Source of the DNA: Paenibacillus sp. PK3_47 | GTDB taxonomy: Bacteria; Bacillota; Bacilli; Paenibacillales; Paenibacillaceae | Length of the DNA stretch: 64,000 bases | Direction: 5' to 3' | Assembly (NCBI RefSeq): GCF_023520895.1 | Contig: NZ_CP026029.1 | Span: forward strand, 620,001 to 684,000 | Part shown: piece after piece, positions 25,637 through 34,353 of the stretch | Layout of the letters: every line of letters starts with the position of its first letter | Numbering within the stretch: position 1 is the stretch's first letter | The notes under the pieces: model-generated | The model's input: only the letters and a program-made list of their open reading frames with translations | Database searches by the model: none | Told to the model about the DNA's origin: nothing | Position numbers and translations under genes: made by a program

Positions 25637-26590
25637 TTATTTCCAGAAATCCGTACCTGCAAACACCTGCTCCTTGGCGGGCGCTTCAGTACCCTCCTCA
25701 GGCAAAACAGCCCAGCTTACACGCAGCTTGCGCAGCTCGTCCCCGCCCGGAATGCCGTATTCAGCATAAGTAACGGTCTCTTCATTCGCCGGATTTCCCC
25801 AATTGTCCCAGCCCTGCGGTTCAATATGTCTGCCTAATTTGCAGTTCACCAGTTCCGTTCTGGCATAACCTCTCCATGGGCGTCCCAGATAAACCCCGGT
25901 AACCCCGTCCTCCGCAGTCAAGTAACACTCATTAAAAATATAGCCATAGTTCTGCCCCTCCGGTGTGGAGGCTGCCGTAATATAGCTGCGGCTGCCCTTG
26001 TCATTCCGCAGGCTGCGGATCTCGCAGTGGTCAAAATAAGCAGTTGCTCCGCCGAATATAAAGTCCACGGTTCCCTCAATGCAGCAGCGGATATACAGCT
26101 GGCGGTAAGATTCGTGATGCTCCTTCAGGGGTATGCCCCCAAATCCCCCTCCCTGCTTGTTCCACGGAGGCAAAGGGCCTGTAAACAGCGTATCCTGATG
26201 CCCTTTGAAGGTGCAGCTGCGGAATACGGTCTCGTCACAATTCGCGTATACCGCAAGCGCCTGGCCGATATGCTCCCCTTGCCCGGCATTGTTAACGATT
26301 GCAAGGTTCTCCAGCGTGAGGCGTCTGCCGCCCAGGAACAAGGTCGGAGTGCCAAAGGTCCCCAGCTCCACCCCGTTTTCATCCAACTCCCGGGCATAAC
26401 GCCCGTTCGTAATTACCACTTCCCCAAGGCCGATAATGTTAAGATTTGAGCGGTAGATCCGGACGGTTTCCTCATACACGCCTGATAAAATATAGAGTGT
26501 GGCCATCTCCTCACCGCTCTGCCGTTCAAGCGCATCCACCGCCGCCTGGACGGTATGAAAATCGCAATAATCTTCTTTTCCCACCAGCAT
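25637..26590 (-). CDS. Pectinesterase, carbohydrate esterase family 8
   Basis: A 317-residue right-handed beta-helix enzyme that removes methyl esters from pectin or oligogalacturonides. Active-site motifs are intact: HQDTLF, GTVDFIFGGATAYFD (catalytic Asp) and YLGRPWRGYARTE (Arg and Trp). No signal peptide is present, so it probably acts in the cytoplasm on imported oligomers. ATG 26590 has AAGGAGG about 8 nt upstream; a longer reading lacks support. A near-perfect promoter (TTGGCA, 17 bp, TATAAT) with a LacI-type operator just upstream links it to the divergent regulator and the uxa genes. Confidence 0.92.
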   Translation of the reverse strand: MLVGKEDYCDFHTVQAAVDALERQSGEEMATLYILSGVYEETVRIYRSNLNIIGLGEVVITNGRYARELDENGVELGTFGTPTLFLGGRRLTLENLAIVNNAGQGEHIGQALAVYANCDETVFRSCTFKGHQDTLFTGPLPPWNKQGGGFGGIPLKEHHESYRQLYIRCCIEGTVDFIFGGATAYFDHCEIRSLRNDKGSRSYITAASTPEGQNYGYIFNECYLTAEDGVTGVYLGRPWRGYARTELVNCKLGRHIEPQGWDNWGNPANEETVTYAEYGIPGGDELRKLRVSWAVLPEEGTEAPAKEQVFAGTDFWK

Positions 26591-26637
26591 TGCCGCATCC
26601 TCCTTTGGTTGTTCCGGTACCTTGCGCAAACAAGTTG

Positions 26638-26727
26638 ATTATAGCGCCCGGACACATTTTTGCCAATAAAATTTTAACGTGTGCATTCCATAATTTGCTT
26701 GACTTGACCTGCTTGAGGAACTACACT
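26638..26727. promoter_or_regulatory. Divergent promoters with shared LacI-type operator
   Basis: Minus-strand promoter for the pectinesterase: -35 TTGGCA (26661-26666), 17 bp, -10 TATAAT (26638-26643). Plus-strand promoter for the LacI gene: -35 TTGACT (26699-26704), 17 bp, -10 TACACT (26722-26727). Between the two -35 boxes lies TTAACGTGTGCATT (26674-26687), identical to 14 bases upstream of uxaB. Confidence 0.78.
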
Positions 26728-26764
26728 GGAATCGTTAACAATTCTATTTTCCCGGAGAGATATT

Positions 26765-27760
26765 ATGATTACTATCAAAGACATTGCACGCGTTGCCGGC
26801 GTCTCCCATACAACGGTTTCCAGAGCGCTGAACGGCAGCCCGCTGATTAAGAAGGTCACCCGGGACAAGATTGAGAAAATTGCCGCAGAAATGAATTACG
26901 TGCCGAACTACAGCGCGAAGAGCCTGGTTACCAAACGTTCTTTTACCATCGGATTGTTCTTCTCCAGTATTGAGCAGGGAACCTCAGCAAGCTTCGTGGT
27001 CGATGCCATCAAGGGGATCAATCATGTGCTGGATGAGAATTACAACCTGACGGTCAACGGGATCGACGGGGTCCACAATTTTGCAGGCATACAGCCCCAG
27101 CGCTTCGACGGCATCCTGGTGATGAGCCAGAGCGATGAAGACAATGCTTTTATTTACCACGTCAAGACCATGGGCATACCGCTTGTGGTGCTGAACCGCC
27201 AGCTGGAGGATCCCGGCATCATGAATGTGGTGGCGAACGACCGCGAGGGCGTGAAGGAAGCTATCGATTTTGTAATCAGCCAGGGCCATTCCAAGTTGGC
27301 AATTATTGAAGGAAAACCGGGCTTCAAGTCCTCGACGGAACGCAAGCAGGGCTTTATGGACAGTCTGATTGCCGGCAGGCTGCAGCTGAATTCCGACTAT
27401 TTTGCCGCCGGAGACTACAGTATTGAGAGCGGATACTCGGCCATGTCGCAGCTGCTTGATCTGACTGAACCGCCAACTGCCGTCTTCTGCTCGAACGATG
27501 ATATGGCCATCGGGGCCATGAACGCCTGCTACGCCCGCGGGATCAGTATTCCCGGACAGATCTCTCTAATCGGCTTTGACGATATTATGTTTGCCCGTTA
27601 CACCAATCCGGCGCTGACCACGGTCCGCAAGCCCATTGCAGATATCAGCGAGCTCGGCTCCAAAATGCTGATTCAGCTGATGCAGCAGCCGGACACCCGG
27701 CCCCAGCAGCTGTTCGTCAAGACATCGCTGGTAGTTCGTGATACCGTAACCGGTGCTTAA
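26765..27760 (+). CDS. LacI-family regulator of pectin/hexuronate genes (KdgR/ExuR-like)
   Basis: A 331-residue repressor: helix-turn-helix TIKDIARVAGVSHTTVSRALNG, hinge helix NYVPNYSAKSLVTKRS, and a periplasmic-binding-protein-like effector domain with FCSNDDMAIGAMNAC and LIGFDDIMFARYTNPALTTVRKP. Position between the pectinesterase gene and the uxaB-uxaA-uxaC cluster, and the 14-bp sequence shared by both regulatory regions, indicate that it controls hexuronate breakdown in the manner of B. subtilis ExuR/KdgR. The effector (galacturonate, tagaturonate or KDG) is not visible from sequence. A terminator follows before uxaB. Confidence 0.88.
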   Translation: MITIKDIARVAGVSHTTVSRALNGSPLIKKVTRDKIEKIAAEMNYVPNYSAKSLVTKRSFTIGLFFSSIEQGTSASFVVDAIKGINHVLDENYNLTVNGIDGVHNFAGIQPQRFDGILVMSQSDEDNAFIYHVKTMGIPLVVLNRQLEDPGIMNVVANDREGVKEAIDFVISQGHSKLAIIEGKPGFKSSTERKQGFMDSLIAGRLQLNSDYFAAGDYSIESGYSAMSQLLDLTEPPTAVFCSNDDMAIGAMNACYARGISIPGQISLIGFDDIMFARYTNPALTTVRKPIADISELGSKMLIQLMQQPDTRPQQLFVKTSLVVRDTVTGA

Positions 27761-27922
27761 GCACAGCGTCTTTTCTTTTGCAGCTTGAACTGTCAGGCAC
27801 AGGATACAGTCACCACTGATTTACCACGGCAGGTCAGGCAGCCTTTTCTCCTCCAGTGCAGTCTTTTGGCAGGCGTTCATTCCTATGGACGCTCGGGGCG
27901 GCACTTGGAGGACAATGGTTGG

Positions 27923-27949
27923 TTTAAAAAAGAGCCTCTCTTTTTTAAA
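27923..27949 (+). terminator. Terminator after the LacI gene
   Basis: TTTAAAAAAGAG-CCT-CTCTTTTTTAAA, a perfect 12-bp inverted repeat with a T-run arm, just upstream of the uxaB operator. Confidence 0.72.
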
Positions 27950-27953
27950 ATAA

Positions 27954-27971
27954 AATGTTAACGTGTGCATT
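27954..27971 (+). promoter_or_regulatory. LacI-type operator upstream of uxaB
   Basis: AATGTTAACGTGTGCATT is an imperfect palindrome (AATG...ACGT...CATT) whose last 14 bases match the site between the divergent pectinesterase and LacI promoters. It lies 36 bp before the uxaB start. Confidence 0.75.
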
Positions 27972-28006
27972 ATTACATTCATAAACTAAAGGAGATCTGA
28001 ACACTC

Positions 28007-29419
28007 ATGACTAACCGCCTTTCCCGCACCACCCAGCCTGACCTGCCTGTGTACCCGGAACGGATGATCCAATTCGGCGAAGGAAACTTTATGCGGGCCT
28101 TCGTGGACTGGCAGCTGCAGCAGATGAACAATAAGGGCCTTTTTAACGGAAGTGCTGTGCTGGTTCAGCCGATTGAACAGGGTCTCGGCGAGCTGATGGC
28201 CGCCCAGGACAATCTGTACACTGTACTGCTTAACGGAATTATGCAGCAGCAGCAGGTGAATTCCCGGGAGATCATGACAAGCGTAAGCCGTGTCATTAAT
28301 CCGTATGCCGAATATGAGGCTTATCTCGCTCTCGCCGAGAACGATGAACTTGAGTTTATCACATCCAATACAACCGAAGCGGGCATTGCCTATCATCCGG
28401 GCGACCAACTGAACGATGCTCCGCCGAAGAGCTTCCCTGCCAAGCTGACGGCACTTCTCCACAGACGTTTTGAGCTCGGTAAAAAAGGTTTTGTGATTAT
28501 CCCCTGCGAGCTGATTGACCGCAACGGCGAGAAGCTGCAGGAAATTGTGCAGAAGTATGCGGAAGAATGGAATCTCGGGGAACCTTTCAGCAAATGGCTG
28601 AAGGAAGAGAATACCTTCTGCTGCAGTCTGGTGGACCGGATTGTGCCGGGATATCCGCGCGACAAAGCCGCAGAACTGGAGGCAGAGCTTGGTTATCTCG
28701 ACAATCTGATGGTGACTGCGGAGCCGTTTCTTTTCTGGGTTATTGAAGGCCCGTCCTCACTTACAGAACGTCTGCCGCTGGCGGAAGCCGGACTTAATGT
28801 GGTCGTTACAGACGATATGACACCTTACCGGGAACGCAAGGTTCATCTGCTGAACGGACCGCACACTGCAATGGTTCCGCTCGCGATGATGGCCGGCCTT
28901 GAGACGGTTGAGGATGTCATGAACGATGCGACCTTCTTCCGGTTTGTCAAAGAAATGATGGAGAATGAGCTGATTCCGATGCTGGATCTGCCTGCGGAGG
29001 AGCTGCAATCCTACTCGGAAGCCGTGCTGGAGCGTTTCAGAAACCCGTTCATCCGCCATGAGCTGCAGTCTATCTCTCTGAACAGCATCTCCAAATTCAA
29101 AACCCGGCTGCTTCCGGTGCTTCTCCGCTATCAAGAGGAGCGCGGCAAGCTCCCGGAGCTGATTACTTTAGCCTTTGCCGCCCTGCTGCTCAGCTACCGC
29201 GGAGACAAGGTCAAACGCCAGGACGGCGCTGAAGTGCTGGCAGTCTTTGATGAAGCTTGGAGCAAGCCTGAACAATTCGTGCCCGTCATCTTGAAGGATG
29301 CAAGCCTTTGGGGACAGGATTTATCGCTGGTACCGGGACTTACGGATGCGCTCTCTGCTCATCTCCGGCAGCTTGAGGGATCTGACACCCGCGCAGCCCT
29401 GCAGCAATTAGTACATTAA
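28007..29419 (+). CDS. uxaB: Tagaturonate reductase (altronate oxidoreductase)
   Basis: A 470-residue polyol-specific long-chain dehydrogenase that reduces D-tagaturonate to D-altronate with NADH in galacturonate catabolism. The N-terminal nucleotide-binding loop is FGEGNFMRAF; the catalytic Lys/Asn/His set of the family is in RKVHLLNGPHTAMVPL (about 282-297). Size and motifs separate it from mannitol dehydrogenases and from UxuB. AAGGAGA precedes the ATG. It opens the uxaB-uxaA-uxaC operon, 30 and 48 bp apart. Confidence 0.95.
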   Translation: MTNRLSRTTQPDLPVYPERMIQFGEGNFMRAFVDWQLQQMNNKGLFNGSAVLVQPIEQGLGELMAAQDNLYTVLLNGIMQQQQVNSREIMTSVSRVINPYAEYEAYLALAENDELEFITSNTTEAGIAYHPGDQLNDAPPKSFPAKLTALLHRRFELGKKGFVIIPCELIDRNGEKLQEIVQKYAEEWNLGEPFSKWLKEENTFCCSLVDRIVPGYPRDKAAELEAELGYLDNLMVTAEPFLFWVIEGPSSLTERLPLAEAGLNVVVTDDMTPYRERKVHLLNGPHTAMVPLAMMAGLETVEDVMNDATFFRFVKEMMENELIPMLDLPAEELQSYSEAVLERFRNPFIRHELQSISLNSISKFKTRLLPVLLRYQEERGKLPELITLAFAALLLSYRGDKVKRQDGAEVLAVFDEAWSKPEQFVPVILKDASLWGQDLSLVPGLTDALSAHLRQLEGSDTRAALQQLVH

Positions 29420-29449
29420 TATAATTCCAACACTATCAGGAGGGACACC

Positions 29450-30937
29450 ATGAAACGATTAATGAAAATGAATCCCAGAGATACCGTAGCCGTAGCGCTC
29501 CGCCCGATCACCGCCGGTGAAGAGCTGGAATTCGAAGATCTGAAGCTTACTGCCAACCAGGATATTCCCCAGGGCCACAAAATAGCCTTGACCGGCTTTG
29601 CACCGGATGATGTTATCACCAAATACGGCTACCCGATCGGCCATGCAATAGAAGCGATTCAAAAGGGTGACTGGATTCACACCCATAACATCAAAACCAA
29701 TCTGGTCGGTGAAGAGCAATATGAATATGTTCCTGACCTGCATCCTGTTACCTACCCGAACCGCGGGCTGACCTTTCAGGGCTACCGCCGCGCGAACGGC
29801 AAGGTAGGCATCCGCAATGATCTGTTCATTATTCCGACGGTCGGCTGTGTGAACGGCATTGCCGAGCAGATGCTGCAGGAATTCAAGGCAGAGCATCCCG
29901 ATCTCGGAAGCTTTGATAATCTTACTGTTCTTAAGCATCCTTACGGCTGCTCACAGCTTGGCGATGACCACCGTATGACACGCAGCATTCTGCTGGATGC
30001 GGTCAATCATCCTAATGCCGGCGGTGTACTGGTCTTCGGTCTTGGCTGTGAGAACAATATCGTCTCTGAATTCCGCAGCATGCTGGGCGATTACGATCAA
30101 AGCCGCGTCAAATTTCTCGTCGCCCAGGAAGTCGGCAATGAGGTGGAAGCCGGTCTCGCCCTGCTCGAAGAGCTGTACGAAGCGGCGCTGGACGATAAGC
30201 GCGAGCCTGTGCCGCTGAGCGAGCTGAACATCGGGCTGAAATGCGGCGGTTCCGACGGCTTCTCCGGTATTACCGCTAACCCGCTGCTCGGCGCGTTCTC
30301 CGATTTCATCATCTCCCAGGGAGGAACCTCGGTATTGACGGAAGTGCCGGAAATGTTCGGCGCGGAGAAAATGCTGATGGCGCGTGCCGAGAGCCGCGAA
30401 GTCTATGAAGATATCGTTTCCCTGATCAATAACTTTAAGCAGTACTTCCTTTCGTATGGAGAGCCGGTGTATGAGAATCCGTCCCCGGGCAACAAGGCAG
30501 GCGGAATCAGTACGCTGGAGGATAAATCGCTCGGCTGTACCCAAAAAGCCGGAACCTCGCCTGTCGTGGACGTGCTGGATTACGGGGTGAAGCTGCGCAA
30601 AAAGGGCCTCAGCCTGCTTCAGGCTCCCGGCAACGACCTGGTGGCAGCATCTGCTCTGGCCGCGTCGGACTGTCAGCTGGTCCTGTTCACTACCGGCCGC
30701 GGAACGCCGTTCGGCAGCTTTGTGCCTACGGTTAAGGTTGCGACCAACAATGAACTGTTCGCCAAAAAAGGCCACTGGATGGATTTCAATGCTGGCCCCC
30801 TGCTGGAAGTGCCTATGGCAGATGTGCTTGAAGAGTTCATCACTTATATCATCGATGTGGCCAGCGGCCAAAAAACACGCAATGAGCAGAACGAAGTCCG
30901 CGAGCTGGCTATTTTCAAAACCGGAGTCACGCTATAA
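29450..30937 (+). CDS. uxaA: Altronate dehydratase
   Basis: A 495-residue metal-dependent dehydratase converting D-altronate to 2-keto-3-deoxygluconate (KDG). Residues 1-105 form the SAF-type N-terminal domain (VAVALRPITAGEEL, DIPQGHKIALTGF); the rest is the GarD/UxaA catalytic domain with GYRRANGKVGIRND, KHPYGCSQLGDD and GLKCGGSDGFSGITANPLLG. Both parts are in one chain, as in E. coli UxaA. It lies between uxaB and uxaC. The next steps of the pathway (KDG kinase and aldolase) are not in the window. Confidence 0.95.
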   Translation: MKRLMKMNPRDTVAVALRPITAGEELEFEDLKLTANQDIPQGHKIALTGFAPDDVITKYGYPIGHAIEAIQKGDWIHTHNIKTNLVGEEQYEYVPDLHPVTYPNRGLTFQGYRRANGKVGIRNDLFIIPTVGCVNGIAEQMLQEFKAEHPDLGSFDNLTVLKHPYGCSQLGDDHRMTRSILLDAVNHPNAGGVLVFGLGCENNIVSEFRSMLGDYDQSRVKFLVAQEVGNEVEAGLALLEELYEAALDDKREPVPLSELNIGLKCGGSDGFSGITANPLLGAFSDFIISQGGTSVLTEVPEMFGAEKMLMARAESREVYEDIVSLINNFKQYFLSYGEPVYENPSPGNKAGGISTLEDKSLGCTQKAGTSPVVDVLDYGVKLRKKGLSLLQAPGNDLVAASALAASDCQLVLFTTGRGTPFGSFVPTVKVATNNELFAKKGHWMDFNAGPLLEVPMADVLEEFITYIIDVASGQKTRNEQNEVRELAIFKTGVTL

Positions 30938-30985
30938 TCCTATCCCGTTCCTTCATATTTAAATTTATCTAAAGGGAGATTCATA

Positions 30986-32386
30986 ATGTTCTTAAATGAT
31001 GATTTTTTGTTATCCAATGAGACTGCCCGGACGCTTTTTCATCAGCATGCCAAGCCTATGCCGATTGTCGATTACCACTGTCACCTTGATCCGCGGGAGA
31101 TTTATGAGGACCAGCCCTTCGCTAACCTGACCGCAGCCTGGCTGTATGGCGATCATTATAAATGGCGGCTGATGCGTGCCAATGGTGTGCCGGAATCCCA
31201 CATTACTGGAGATGCCTCCGATTACGATAAATTTCTGGCCTGGGCGCGGACACTCCCGAAAGCGGTGGGCAATCCGCTCTACAGCTGGACCCACCTGGAG
31301 CTCCGCCGCTTTTTCGGTGTCAATGAGCCGCTGAACGAGTCAACTGCACCGGCGGTTTGGGAGCAGGTGAATGCCAGGCTTGCTGAGCCCGGCTTCACCC
31401 GCAGAGGACTGATCCGCAGCTCCAACGTCAAGGTGATCTGCACTACCGATGACCCTGCTGATACGCTGGAATACCACCGCCTGCTGAAGGAAGAGGAAAC
31501 TGCATTCAGCGTATATCCTACTTTCCGGCCCGACAAGGCGCTCAATATTGATGCGGAAGGATTTGCCGGCTGGATCACCCGTCTGGAGGAAGCAGCAGGC
31601 CAAACGGTGAACTCCTACCCTTCACTGCTCGCTGCCTTGAAAAACCGCGTTGACTTCTTCCATGATCACGGCTGCCGCTTGTCAGACCATGCGCTGGATG
31701 TGCTGCGTTATCAGGCAGGCGATGCGGACATAGTGGAACAGATTTTTGCCAAACGTCTGGCCGGCGGAGAGCTTTCGGCTGAAGAAGTTACAGTGTACCG
31801 TACAGAGCTGCTGACGGCACTCATCGGCTTCTATCATGACAAAGGCTGGACGATGCAGCTCCATCTGCATGCTTACCGCAATAACAACACACCTATGTTC
31901 CGGCGTCTGGGACCGGATACCGGCTATGACGGCCTGAACGATCTGCCGCTGACCGAGTCGTTGTCGAAGCTGCTGGACCGTGCCGAATGCGGAAGCGGGC
32001 TGCCGAAGACCATTCTGTATTCCCTGAATCCCGGAGATTATCCGGCGCTGCTGGCTCTGATGGGCTGCTATCAGAAGGATACTCCAGGCAAAATTCAGCT
32101 CGGCTCCGGCTGGTGGTACAATGATACCCGCGCAGGCATGCGCCAGCAGCTCACCCTGCTTGCCGACAACAGTCTGCTGGGCAATTTTGTCGGCATGCTG
32201 ACAGATTCCCGCAGCTTCCTCTCTTATACCCGGCATGAATATTTCCGCCGCGTGCTCTGCGGGTTGATCGGAGAAATTGCCGAGCGCGGGGAAGCACCGG
32301 ATGATGAGGCGCTGCTCGGCCGATTGGTTGAGGATATTTCTTATAATAATGCCGCAGGCTACTTCGGCTTTGAATCCTCCAAGTAG
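30986..32386 (+). CDS. uxaC: Glucuronate/galacturonate isomerase
   Basis: A 466-residue amidohydrolase-superfamily isomerase that converts D-galacturonate to D-tagaturonate and D-glucuronate to D-fructuronate. The metal motif VDYHCHLDPREI is at about residue 27, followed by the family stretches KVICTTDDPADTLEYH, TMQLHLHAYRNNN and GSGWWYNDTRAGMRQQL. AAAGGGAGA precedes the ATG. It is the third gene of the uxa operon. No uxuA or uxuB is present here, so galacturonate is the likely main substrate. Confidence 0.96.
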   Translation: MFLNDDFLLSNETARTLFHQHAKPMPIVDYHCHLDPREIYEDQPFANLTAAWLYGDHYKWRLMRANGVPESHITGDASDYDKFLAWARTLPKAVGNPLYSWTHLELRRFFGVNEPLNESTAPAVWEQVNARLAEPGFTRRGLIRSSNVKVICTTDDPADTLEYHRLLKEEETAFSVYPTFRPDKALNIDAEGFAGWITRLEEAAGQTVNSYPSLLAALKNRVDFFHDHGCRLSDHALDVLRYQAGDADIVEQIFAKRLAGGELSAEEVTVYRTELLTALIGFYHDKGWTMQLHLHAYRNNNTPMFRRLGPDTGYDGLNDLPLTESLSKLLDRAECGSGLPKTILYSLNPGDYPALLALMGCYQKDTPGKIQLGSGWWYNDTRAGMRQQLTLLADNSLLGNFVGMLTDSRSFLSYTRHEYFRRVLCGLIGEIAERGEAPDDEALLGRLVEDISYNNAAGYFGFESSK

Positions 32387-32428
32387 GCCAGCTGACAAGT
32401 TTATACTGCAGAAAAGCAGTTCAGGGAA

Positions 32429-32456
32429 AGGCACGGGGATGTTATTCCCCGTGCCT
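32429..32456 (+). terminator. Terminator-like hairpin after uxaC
   Basis: AGGCACGGGGA / TCCCCGTGCCT with a 6-nt loop; the following sequence is C- and T-rich (CCCTGCTTTTG), so it may be partial and allow readthrough to the esterase gene. Confidence 0.6.
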
Positions 32457-32527
32457 CCCTGCTTTTGTGACGGCTTAAGCATAAATTTTCAGAAACAAGA
32501 CCACTTTTGACCAAGGAGCAGATCAAC

Positions 32528-33235
32528 ATGCCAACCATTTTTATTGCGGGGGATTCCACTGCCGCCCACAAAGGCGGAGACCAGAAGCCTATGGCAGGCT
32601 GGGGAGAGTACCTTCCCTTTCATTTCGGTCCTGAGATTACCGTCGACAACCGGGCGGTTAATGGACGCAGCACCAAATCTTATATGGCCCAGGGCCGGCT
32701 GGCTCATATTGAGCAGGACATCCGGCCCGGTGACTACCTGCTGATCCAGTTCGGGCATAATGACGAGAAGCGGGAAGATCCGGAGCGTTATACCGATCCG
32801 GCCGGGGATTTCCGGGATCATCTCACAGCATTTATTAATTCCGCCCGCAGCCGCGGTGCCTTTCCCGTCCTGCTGACACCTGTCAGCCGGCGCCGGTTCA
32901 CACCGGAGGGAACACCACACCCGCTTGCCGTCGGGGCCTACCCGCAGGCAGTGCGCGAGGTTGCAGAAGCTGCAGGCACACCGCTGCTTGATATTTTTGC
33001 ATCTTCCCAGCGGCTTTACGTGTCAGTGGGAGTGGAACAATCCCGGGACCTGTTCATGCATCTGCCGGAGGGCGCTCATCCGAATTATCCTGATGGAGTT
33101 ACCGATGATACCCACTTTTGCGAGAGAGGGGCCAAGGCAGCTGCAGGACTGGTGGCCGAAGCCATTGCCGAATCTCCGGAGCTTGCTTCGCTGCAGAAGC
33201 ATTTACGATTGCCAGGGAATGCACTGACCCTATAG
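32528..33235 (+). CDS. Rhamnogalacturonan acetylesterase-like SGNH hydrolase (CE12)
   Basis: A 235-residue SGNH esterase. Block I is GDSTAAHKGG (nucleophile Ser), block II includes NRAVNGRSTKSY, block III QFGHNDEK, and the catalytic Asp/His pair is in VTDDTHFCERGA. This matches carbohydrate esterase family 12, which deacetylates rhamnogalacturonan or its oligomers. No signal peptide, so it probably works on imported fragments. ATG 32528 has AAGGAG 9 nt upstream. Position after uxaC supports a pectin role. B. subtilis RhgT/YesT are relatives by family. Confidence 0.88.
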   Translation: MPTIFIAGDSTAAHKGGDQKPMAGWGEYLPFHFGPEITVDNRAVNGRSTKSYMAQGRLAHIEQDIRPGDYLLIQFGHNDEKREDPERYTDPAGDFRDHLTAFINSARSRGAFPVLLTPVSRRRFTPEGTPHPLAVGAYPQAVREVAEAAGTPLLDIFASSQRLYVSVGVEQSRDLFMHLPEGAHPNYPDGVTDDTHFCERGAKAAAGLVAEAIAESPELASLQKHLRLPGNALTL

Positions 33236-33289
33236 AATAGGCTTAAGAACGGCCTGACTTCAAGCGACCAACAGAAGGGATGAAAAGCC

Positions 33290-34132
33290 ATGACGATTCC
33301 GCTTCATCTGGGCATCCGCGCCCATGATTTTCACAGCCTCCCGCTGCAGAAGCTTATAGGGAAGATCAAGGAATACCGGTTCAGCCACATCCAGTTTGCT
33401 GCTCACAAGTCTTTTCCCGAAAGCGTTCCCATGCTCTCTTCCTTAAGTCCCGGGACGGCAGCCTACTTCGGCGAAGCCTTCCGGCAGGCAGGCATCAAGA
33501 TTGCCGTGCTTGGCTGTTATGTGAATATTGTAGACTCTGATCCTGCCAAAAGGGCCCAGGCCCTGCAGGATTTCAGCACCCACCTGCGCCTGGCCCGCGA
33601 TTTCGGTGCAAGCCTCGTCGGAACGGAAACAGGCAGCGTGGGAAATGGATATACGCCCGCTAATTTCACAGAAGATGCCTTTCAGCAAGTCGTGGCCTCA
33701 GTGGGTGAAATGGTTGCTGAAGCCGAAAGGTTTGGTGTAACAGTCGGCATTGAAGCGGGGTTGAATCATCCGCTCTATACCGCCAAGCTGGCAAAACGGC
33801 TGCTTGAGCTGGTCCCGTCCAACAACCTGCAGATTATTCTGGACTGTGCCAATTTGATATCTCCGGACAATTACAGTGAGCAGGAGGCAGTCATCACCGA
33901 AGCGCTGGAGCTGCTCGGCGACCGGATTGCCGTGATTCACCTGAAGGATTTTACAGTCGAAGACGGCAAAATCGTCATCCTGCCAGTAGGACAAGGACAG
34001 CTGCAGTTTGCGCCAATCCTCAGGTATATGAAATACAAACGCCCGCATATCCAGGGAATTCTGGAGAGCACTACAGAAGAGCATCTGCAGGAAAGCATCG
34101 ATTATCTGCAGCGGCTGTATGAAGAAGTGTAG
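33290..34132 (+). CDS. Sugar phosphate isomerase/epimerase-like TIM-barrel protein
   Basis: A 280-residue xylose-isomerase-like TIM barrel (AP endonuclease 2 superfamily). Metal-site residues appear in GTETGS, TVGIEAGLNHP, LQIILDCANL and IAVIHLKDF, giving the usual Glu/Asp/His/Glu set. Family members isomerise or epimerise sugars, inositols and sugar acids; the exact substrate is unknown. Its place 54 bp after the CE12 esterase and before a terminator suggests a step in uronate or rhamnogalacturonan sugar handling. Confidence 0.8.
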   Translation: MTIPLHLGIRAHDFHSLPLQKLIGKIKEYRFSHIQFAAHKSFPESVPMLSSLSPGTAAYFGEAFRQAGIKIAVLGCYVNIVDSDPAKRAQALQDFSTHLRLARDFGASLVGTETGSVGNGYTPANFTEDAFQQVVASVGEMVAEAERFGVTVGIEAGLNHPLYTAKLAKRLLELVPSNNLQIILDCANLISPDNYSEQEAVITEALELLGDRIAVIHLKDFTVEDGKIVILPVGQGQLQFAPILRYMKYKRPHIQGILESTTEEHLQESIDYLQRLYEEV

Positions 34133-34160
34133 CTTCCGGGAGTAACCATGTTTCAACTGC

Positions 34161-34201
34161 AAAAAGGCTTAGCCAATAGAGGTACCGGCTAAGTCTTTTT
34201 G
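34161..34201 (+). terminator. Terminator closing the pectin block
   Basis: AAAAAGGCTTAGCC / GGCTAAGTCTTTTT with a 12-nt loop, followed by GACTTTT. Confidence 0.85.
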
Positions 34202-34286
34202 ACTTTTTAATGAGATCATATAGATTAAAGCCTGCTGTCTTCCCCTGCCGTACCTGACATTAAACAGCACACAGCAATCTCCGCTT

Positions 34287-34303
34287 GTTAGCGGTATGCT
34301 AAC
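34287..34303 (+). promoter_or_regulatory. Palindrome in the nadE upstream region
   Basis: GTTAGC-GGTAT-GCTAAC is a perfect 6-bp inverted repeat about 50 bp before the nadE start, a possible operator for an NAD-biosynthesis regulator. The cognate protein is not identified. Confidence 0.4.
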
Positions 34304-34353
34304 ATGGGTACAATGATTAGAAAATGCAATCATACAAAGGATAGGTGAAACTT

